From JBBIVB01 sp964567515 (GTDB taxonomy: Bacteria; Patescibacteriota; Patescibacteriia; Veblenbacterales; UBA10138), in contig CAZMMW010000013.1 in the NCBI GenBank assembly GCA_964567515.1, positions 1 through 16,831 of the forward strand: a DNA stretch of 16,831 bases. Direction: 5' to 3'. The first letter of the stretch is position 1; each line of letters begins with the position of its first letter. Shown piece after piece: positions 12,852 to 16,831 of the stretch. The position numbers and the translations under genes are program-made. A model generated the notes under the pieces. The model was not told the origin of the DNA. It made no database searches and saw only the letters and a program-made list of their open reading frames with translations.

Positions 12852-13220
12852 ATGAGTGATAAAATTAATTTAGGAAAAGATATTTTAGCTCTTTTGAAGA
12901 GAAAAAATACTGCTATATCAGTTCAAATGATTCGTAATGAGCTTAAAGATTTATATACCCAGCATGAAGATTTGCTTAGTGAAGACATATCAAAACAATT
13001 AATTTCACTTGAGGCTAGTAAGTTAGTATATTCGAGAGACCATAAAGATATATATGGCCAGACAAACAAACTTTATGCTCTTACGGTTGATGGTAATAAA
13101 TATTTTGACCCTTGGTCTGAAAAAGCGTGGACATTCTTTACTAACGATCTTGCTAAAATATTGAGCATATTAGCGACGTTTTTGAGTATTATTGCAATCG
13201 TTCGTAGTTTTATTAAGTAA
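12852..13220 (+). CDS. Winged-helix-like protein with C-terminal membrane anchor
   Basis: This 122-aa protein has a helical N-terminal part (about 1-58, ILALLKRKNTAISVQMIRNE and EDISKQLISLEASKLVYS), a beta hairpin (NKLYALTVDGNKYFDPWSEK) and a single hydrophobic helix at about 100-119 (AKILSILATFLSIIAIVRSF) at the very end. Short HTH plus wing (LVYSRD...YALTVDG) looks like a winged-helix fold, but this is a topology judgement without a motif. If correct, it would be a membrane-tethered DNA- or protein-binding factor. No SD is seen and no operon partner; dnaK lies 43 bp upstream. Not recognised as a named family. Confidence 0.6.
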   Translation: MSDKINLGKDILALLKRKNTAISVQMIRNELKDLYTQHEDLLSEDISKQLISLEASKLVYSRDHKDIYGQTNKLYALTVDGNKYFDPWSEKAWTFFTNDLAKILSILATFLSIIAIVRSFIK

Positions 13221-13244
13221 TTTCCTACTTGCCTAAATAGGAAA
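13221..13244 (+). terminator. Short stem-loop after the winged-helix-like gene
   Basis: TTTCCTA (13221-13227) pairs with TAGGAAA (13238-13244) across a 10-nt loop directly after the stop codon. The stem is AT-rich and only GTAATAAAAT follows, so it is a weak terminator at best. Confidence 0.4.
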
Positions 13245-13266
13245 GTAATAAAATATAAATTTATTC

Positions 13267-13311
13267 TTAATTCTAGATTCTAGCTTCTAAATTATAACTT
13301 CTAATTTCTAA
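13267..13311. repeat. Degenerate TTCTA tandem words
   Basis: The spacer before the DUF3467 gene is almost wholly built of TTCTAGA, TTCTAGC, TTCTAAAT, TTCTAAT and TTTCTAAAT words, about six imperfect units. It has no coding or hairpin signal; it recalls the AT spacer at 9463-9498. Confidence 0.45.
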
Positions 13312-13316
13312 ATCAT

Positions 13317-13604
13317 ATGTCAAATCAACCACAACAAATTCAAGTCAAGATTCCCGATGAGATTTTAAAGGGAGTCTATGCTAATTTAGTGCAAATTGCT
13401 CATACTAAAGAGGAATTTGTGCTGGATTTTGTTAATGTTATGCCGCCGCAGGGGATTGTGAATGCCCGTGTATATTTATCTCCAGCTCATGCCAAACGCT
13501 TGGCTAAAGCGCTGCTTGATAATGTTAGCCGTTATGAGCAGCAGTTTTCCAAGATAGAAGAAGGTCCGTCACCGGTACCCGAAGTCGGCTTTAAAACGGA
13601 ATAG
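13317..13604 (+). CDS. DUF3467 family protein
   Basis: The 95-aa product matches DUF3467: IQVKIPDEILKGVYANLVQI, the TKEEFVLDFVNVMPPQG core, and VYLSPAHAKRLAKALLDN with NVSRYE afterwards. These small soluble proteins are widespread in bacteria, archaea and CPR; their function is not established. The C-terminal tail (EEGPSPVPEVGF) is Pro-rich. No SD stands before the ATG and no operon partner is apparent; a dispersed-repeat cluster follows immediately. Confidence 0.88.
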   Translation: MSNQPQQIQVKIPDEILKGVYANLVQIAHTKEEFVLDFVNVMPPQGIVNARVYLSPAHAKRLAKALLDNVSRYEQQFSKIEEGPSPVPEVGFKTE

Positions 13605-13607
13605 TTA

Positions 13608-13646
13608 AGATTGCTTCGTCCGCCCAGGGCGGACTCGCAATGACAC
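13608..13646 (-). repeat. Dispersed repeat unit, inverted orientation
   Basis: Read on the minus strand it is GTCATTGCGAG, a perfect palindromic core GTCCGCCC-A-GGGCGGAC (13618-13634) and GAAGCAATCT. The repeat starts 3 nt after the DUF3467 stop, so its hairpin could also stop transcription. Confidence 0.75.
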
Positions 13647-13652
13647 TCTATT

Positions 13653-13699
13653 GTCACTGCGAGGGAAAACCGCCATGGCGGGATGACCAAAGCGGTCTT
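13653..13699 (+). repeat. Dispersed repeat unit, forward orientation
   Basis: GTCACTGCGAGG, a CCGCCATGGCGG palindrome (13670-13681), then ATGACCAAAGCGGTCT: a diverged unit of the same family facing the first copy, 6 bp away. The pair forms a REP-like head-to-head cluster. Confidence 0.65.
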
Positions 13700-13728
13700 A
13701 TTATTTCCGTTTAGAGTTTATAAACATT

Positions 13729-13757
13729 TTGACAATTTAATATATTTTTGTTAATCT
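13729..13757 (+). promoter_or_regulatory. Sigma70 promoter of the 69-aa gene
   Basis: TTGACA (13729-13734), a 17-bp spacer and TAATCT (13752-13757) give a good promoter, with a leader of about 48 nt that ends in the SD AAAGGAGAT. Confidence 0.72.
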
Positions 13758-13811
13758 TGAAAACAAATCGTTTTTTTCATTAATATTAATAAAATAAAAA
13801 GGAGATGCTTT

Positions 13812-14021
13812 ATGCCTAGAGCAGAAGAAGAAGTAGATGTGCAGCACACTCATAGAAGAGCAAATCCTCTTCCTGTCATTACTGATAACCAAGGTGAACT
13901 TTTTGGATTGCATGTCGGTGGTAGACATTCCGGTATGGTAAAAGGATTACTTTCACCATTAGATAAAAAAATTATGGCGATTACCCTAGCTGGACAAGTG
14001 TATCCCGATGAACATGAATAG
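13812..14021 (+). CDS. 69-aa hypothetical protein with strong SD
   Basis: It has its own promoter and the best SD of the region, AAAGGAGAT 5 nt before the ATG (the A of ATG at 13812). The protein starts MPRAEEEVDVQHTHRRANPL, has a central GELFGLHVGGRHSGMVKG segment, and ends GQVYPDEHE. It is soluble and rich in His, Gly and Glu, without membrane helix or signal peptide. The HTHRR and HVGGRHSG segments could bind a metal, but there is no recognised motif. It is followed by a strong hairpin and then dnaJ. A reverse-strand frame covers the same stretch but has no start signal. Confidence 0.65.
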   Translation: MPRAEEEVDVQHTHRRANPLPVITDNQGELFGLHVGGRHSGMVKGLLSPLDKKIMAITLAGQVYPDEHE

Positions 14022-14030
14022 TTTGTTTTC

Positions 14031-14061
14031 AAGGCACAGCTTGTAATTTGAGCTGTGCCTT
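14031..14061 (+). terminator. 11-bp perfect hairpin between the 69-aa gene and dnaJ
   Basis: AAGGCACAGCT (14031-14041) pairs perfectly with AGCTGTGCCTT (14051-14061) around a 9-nt loop. The 3' arm ends 8 nt ahead of the dnaJ ATG, and no U run follows, so it may be a terminator, an attenuator, or a structure that gates dnaJ translation. Confidence 0.6.
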
Positions 14062-14068
14062 AATCATT

Positions 14069-15205
14069 ATGTCTAAAGATTATTATCAAATTTTAGGAGT
14101 AGCCAAAAACGCCACGCAAGATGATATTAAGAAAGCGTTTAGGAAACTCGCTCACGAACACCATCCAGATAAGCACGGCGGTTCTGATGCTAAGTTTAAA
14201 GAAATAAACGAAGCTTATCAGGTGCTTTCTAATTCTGACAAACGCCAACAATACGATCAGTTTGGCACGGCTTTTGAAACTGCTGGCGGTCCGGGTGGTT
14301 TTAATTGGAGTGATTTCCAGCGTGCCGGTGGCTTTGGCGGTTTCCAAACCGAAAATATAAATTTTGAAGATTTGAGCGATATGTTTGGCGGTTTCGGGGA
14401 TATCTTTGGTTTTGGCGGAGGTGGTCGTCGGCATCGTGGTGGTTCTAGGAAGGGAGCGAATTTACAAATCGAAACAGCTATTGATTTTGAAGAAGCGGTT
14501 TTTGGCACGGTAAAAACTTTGCGTTTGGAAAAAAATATAGTTTGCGCTGTGTGTAGCGGCAGTGGTACTGAACCGGGCAGTAAAGTAACCACTTGTTCAA
14601 CTTGTGGTGGTTCTGGTCAGGTAGCGCAAGTACAACGAACTTTTTTGGGAAATATTCAAAGTATTAGTACTTGTCCTACTTGCGCCGGTGCAGGTAAGAA
14701 GGCTGATAAAATTTGTAAACACTGTCATGGTAGGGGAATAGAAAAAGGTGTTAGAAATTTAGAATTTAAAATTCCTGCTGGTATTAACTCGGGTCAGCAG
14801 ATTCGCCTCTCTGGCGAAGGTGAGCCCGGCGAAAAAGGCGGTCAGGCCGGAGATTTGTTGATTTTTATCAGGGTCAGGCCGCATAAATTTTTTCAGCGCG
14901 AGGGCTTTGATTTATATACTGACAAGGAAATTAGTCTGCCTTTGGCGGCTTTGGGAGGAAAAGCGGCTATTAAGACTTTAGATGGCGAAGTAAATCTTAA
15001 AATACCCGCTGGCACACAAAGTGGCACGGTATTTAAAGTTGCCGGCCGTGGCGTGCCACATTTACGCATGACCAAACGCGGCGATGTTTTTGTTACTATT
15101 AAAGTAAAAATTCCAGCCAAATTATCCCGTAAAGAGAAAGAGTTACTAAAGGAAATTGGCGGAGAAGAAGGGGAGAAGATTGACGACGGTGGATTATTTA
15201 CTTAA
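14069..15205 (+). CDS. dnaJ: Hsp40 co-chaperone DnaJ
   Basis: DnaJ delivers substrates to DnaK and stimulates its ATPase through the J domain. The 378-aa product, started at ATG 14069 (MSKDYYQILGV), has the HPD triad at 32-34, a Gly/Phe-rich region (about 71-125), the zinc region with four CxxCxGxG repeats (CAVCSGSG, CSTCGGSG, CPTCAGAG, CKHCHGRG; Cys159 to Cys219) and the C-terminal substrate domains. A TTG 21 nt earlier (14048) lies in the loop of the preceding hairpin and is a poor choice. No SD and no CIRCE are seen. The gene is 1.2 kb from dnaK, separated by three small unrelated genes and a repeat cluster. Confidence 0.97.
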   Translation: MSKDYYQILGVAKNATQDDIKKAFRKLAHEHHPDKHGGSDAKFKEINEAYQVLSNSDKRQQYDQFGTAFETAGGPGGFNWSDFQRAGGFGGFQTENINFEDLSDMFGGFGDIFGFGGGGRRHRGGSRKGANLQIETAIDFEEAVFGTVKTLRLEKNIVCAVCSGSGTEPGSKVTTCSTCGGSGQVAQVQRTFLGNIQSISTCPTCAGAGKKADKICKHCHGRGIEKGVRNLEFKIPAGINSGQQIRLSGEGEPGEKGGQAGDLLIFIRVRPHKFFQREGFDLYTDKEISLPLAALGGKAAIKTLDGEVNLKIPAGTQSGTVFKVAGRGVPHLRMTKRGDVFVTIKVKIPAKLSRKEKELLKEIGGEEGEKIDDGGLFT

Positions 15206-15220
15206 GATCTTTTTAAATAT

Positions 15221-15541
15221 ATGGAACAGGAATTTCATCCTACAGATATTCTTAAACCAGGTGAAGCTAATGCTTTTAATATGAAAGATTTATTTGTTTC
15301 TTTACAAGACAACAAATATTATGATGAGTTATACGGACATTTTACTTCTTTACAAAAAGCCAACGCTGACCGTGATTTTAATTCATTTTTGAGAGAGTAC
15401 CAACAATCTTTAACTAAAGTAGAGGAGCGGCTTAGGAATGATGATTTAGATTCGGCAGAGTTTTCTGATTTAACTACAGAAAAGAAAGAACTAGAGCGGG
15501 TAATTGCTTGGTTGAAAGACGTTTTAGGAATGTTTAACTAA
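15221..15541 (+). CDS. 106-aa helical hypothetical protein
   Basis: This acidic, soluble, mostly helical protein has a long amphipathic segment (about 58-100, FLREYQQSLTKVEERLRNDD then ELERVIAWLKDVLG), compatible with a coiled coil. No signal peptide, membrane helix or catalytic motif is seen. It follows dnaJ after 15 nt and runs in the same direction, so it probably shares the dnaJ transcript, and its position suggests a chaperone-side accessory, but that is context only. The family is not recognised. Confidence 0.7.
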   Translation: MEQEFHPTDILKPGEANAFNMKDLFVSLQDNKYYDELYGHFTSLQKANADRDFNSFLREYQQSLTKVEERLRNDDLDSAEFSDLTTEKKELERVIAWLKDVLGMFN

Positions 15542-15574
15542 AAGCGCAGATGTCAAGCTGTCCGGGAAATTAAG

Positions 15575-16537
15575 CTAGCTAACTTGATTCAGGATTTTTA
15601 TTATTTCTGACAAAGTTTTTATTTGGACCAATTGCGAGCGCAAGTTGCTAGCTCCGGGAAAACCTTTTATATACCAAGCCAGATGCTTTCTTAGTTCAAT
15701 TAGTCCGTAATCACCTTTATGTTGAAAAGCCAATTGGGCATGTTGCAAGATGGTTTTTTTAATATCAGGCCAAGCATAATCTGTAAAATTATTAGTCGTT
15801 AGGCAATCTTTTATTTGTTTAAAAAACCAAGGTTGGCCCAGCGCTCCCCGAGCAATACCCACGCCATCTGCCTGGGTCTCTTTAATAATTTGTTGAACTA
15901 TTTCGGGGGTATTAAGGCCGCCGTTGAATAATAAAATTTTAGGCCAGAGGCGACGCACTTCTTTAAAAATATCCAACTGCAGTTCGCCGTCAAACGGTTT
16001 TTCGTAAGAACGAGCGTGCAGCATAATAGCGCTAACTGGTATAGAAGATATTTTTTCTATAACCTCTACTGCCGTGATAGTTTTATTAGTAATTTTATTT
16101 TTAATACTAGCGCGGAGTTTGATAGAAACCGGTAGCCGTGAGCCTTCACAAACCGCTTGTGCTAATTCAGCACATAAATTTGATTTAAGCATTAAACTTA
16201 CGCCACCGCCACTTTTGACTACTTTATAAGCTGGGCAACCAAAGTTAATATCAATACCATCAAAACCTAGTGTCGCTAAAATAGCAGCCGATTTATAAAA
16301 AAATTCAGGGTTATTGCCGAAAATCTGGCAGACTATTGGCTTTTCTGATTTTGAGAATTTTAACATCTCTGAAGTTTTCTGGTTTTGATAAACCAGGGCG
16401 TAGCTGGAAGCAAATTCAGTATAAATAACATCAGCCCCAAAACTTTTGCATAGTTGCCGAAAAGCCATGTCAGTGACGCCAGCCATTGGCGCTAAAGCAA
16501 TAATAGGTTTAGGTAATTTTGTCCAAAAATCATTCAT
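15575..16537 (-). CDS. dus: tRNA-dihydrouridine synthase (Dus family)
   Basis: Dus enzymes use FMN and NADPH to reduce uridines in the D loop of tRNA. The 320-aa TIM-barrel protein shows the N-terminal LAPMAGVTDMAFRQLCKSFG motif, YTEFASSYAL, QIFGNNPEF, DINFGCPAYKVVKSGGGVSL with catalytic Cys101, VSIKLRAS, HARSYEKPFDG, FNGGLNTPE and GVGIARGALGQPWFFKQI. It is closest to the DusB type by these words, though the C-terminus is short. It is encoded convergent with the dnaJ-side genes (33 bp from the 106-aa gene stop). No promoter is clear: only a weak -10-like TATAAG lies near 16558-16553. No SD precedes the ATG at 16537. Confidence 0.93.
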   Translation of the reverse strand: MNDFWTKLPKPIIALAPMAGVTDMAFRQLCKSFGADVIYTEFASSYALVYQNQKTSEMLKFSKSEKPIVCQIFGNNPEFFYKSAAILATLGFDGIDINFGCPAYKVVKSGGGVSLMLKSNLCAELAQAVCEGSRLPVSIKLRASIKNKITNKTITAVEVIEKISSIPVSAIMLHARSYEKPFDGELQLDIFKEVRRLWPKILLFNGGLNTPEIVQQIIKETQADGVGIARGALGQPWFFKQIKDCLTTNNFTDYAWPDIKKTILQHAQLAFQHKGDYGLIELRKHLAWYIKGFPGASNLRSQLVQIKTLSEIIKILNQVS

Positions 16538-16547
16538 AAATATGGAC

Positions 16548-16576
16548 TTGACTTATAATTTCAATAGATATAAGAT
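16548..16576 (+). promoter_or_regulatory. Sigma70 promoter of the 50-aa membrane peptide gene
   Basis: TTGACT (16548-16553), a 17-bp spacer and TAAGAT (16571-16576) predict a start near 16583 and a leader of about 59 nt before the ATG at 16642. Confidence 0.65.
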
Positions 16577-16641
16577 AGGGTATAAAATTTAATTAGAATA
16601 TAGTTCTTTAATTTATTAATAATTTTAAAGCAGGGGTTATT

Positions 16642-16794
16642 ATGAAAGCAATATTGTATTACGTTTTGTTTCGTGTACTGTTGATTTGTGGTTTATTTTT
16701 GACTTTGTTGATGGCGAGAGCTGGTTTACTCGCTCTGGTTATATTATTCGGTTATTTAAAGTTTGGCAACAAAGATGTCATAGCGACATCATAA
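16642..16794 (+). CDS. 50-aa membrane peptide
   Basis: MKAILYYVLFRVLLICGLFL then TLLMARAGLLALVILLFGYL gives one long or two short membrane helices split by an Arg at position 26, with a polar end (KFGNKDVIATS). AGGGG at 16632-16636, 5 nt before the ATG, is a usable SD, and a promoter lies in front. The leader holds a CTTTAA/TTAAAG inverted repeat (about 16604-16628). The gene leads directly into the next one, 16 nt apart, which suggests a two-gene operon. The family is not recognised. Confidence 0.65.
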   Translation: MKAILYYVLFRVLLICGLFLTLLMARAGLLALVILFGYLKFGNKDVIATS

Positions 16795-16810
16795 ATTAAA
16801 GGAGGAGTAT

Positions 16811-16831
16811 ATGGATTCTCTTCAGGTAGTT
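16811..16831 (+). CDS. Start of a gene cut by the window edge
   Basis: AAAGGAGG (16798-16805) stands 5 nt before the ATG at 16811, a perfect SD. Only MDSLQVV is visible, so the product cannot be identified. It follows the 50-aa membrane peptide gene by 16 nt and probably shares its transcript. Confidence 0.6.

Noticed and set aside
13608..13699. CRISPR array
   Set aside because: Only two diverged inverted units with no regular spacers; fits a dispersed palindromic repeat.
14048..14068. TTG start for dnaJ
   Set aside because: It lies in the loop and 3' arm of the hairpin; the ATG at 14069 begins the standard J domain.
15628..15650. GCGAGCG-like word near the 3' end of dus as another dispersed repeat
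   Set aside because: It lies within the coding frame of dus and lacks the rest of the unit.

Overview
The window reads like chromosomal DNA of a small-genome, AT-rich bacterium, most plausibly a member of the Candidate Phyla Radiation (Patescibacteria, Parcubacteria-like). The pointers are dense packing, TTA/AAA-rich codon use, a very short HrcA, a C39-like membrane-anchored peptidase, an unlinked rpmA, a DUF3467 protein, many unrecognised small proteins and frequent lack of Shine-Dalgarno (SD) sequences. UGA is used as a stop (end of the C39 gene), so this is not a UGA-glycine lineage. The lineage is inferred from style, with no marker phylogeny.

Left flank (1-1310): a window-edge repeat, a well-formed promoter, a putative lipoprotein gene with less AT-rich codon use, then about 500 bp that looks like eroded coding sequence and a strong hairpin. 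It looks like an acquired, decaying insert beside a tRNA. tRNA-Asp and rpmA follow on the minus strand behind a near-consensus promoter.

Efflux region (1815-7813): a membrane-anchored C39-like peptidase, then an apparent operon of AbrB-type regulator, HlyD/MacA-type adaptor, MacB/LolD-type ATPase and two FtsX/MacB-type permeases. A sigma70 promoter with a partly symmetric repeat at its start site suggests autoregulation. The operon closes on a bidirectional terminator shared with a previously uncalled, apparently frameshifted small membrane-protein gene on the minus strand (7810-8044).

Heat-shock region (8080-15205): a hairpin-rich intergenic stretch precedes a promoter with a perfect CIRCE operator, then hrcA-grpE, two tiny genes (a 39-aa zinc ribbon and a 33-aa basic peptide) and hsp20. 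dnaK and dnaJ follow separately without CIRCE. dnaK appears to share a -35 region with a divergent 4-TM protein gene and may be leaderless. Between dnaK and dnaJ lie a tail-anchored DNA-binding-like protein, a DUF3467 protein, a dispersed-repeat cluster and a 69-aa unknown. HrcA, GrpE, DnaK, DnaJ and Hsp20 together make a complete Hsp70/small-Hsp system, but apparently only the hrcA operon is under CIRCE/HrcA control.

Right flank (15221-16831): a helical 106-aa unknown, a convergent dus gene, a 50-aa membrane peptide with its own promoter, and the first codons of a gene that runs off the window. No CRISPR, rRNA or intact transposase was found. The best leads are the frameshifted membrane gene, the zinc ribbon in the heat-shock operon, the abrB operator, the domain inserted in the adaptor, and the shared -35 at dnaK.
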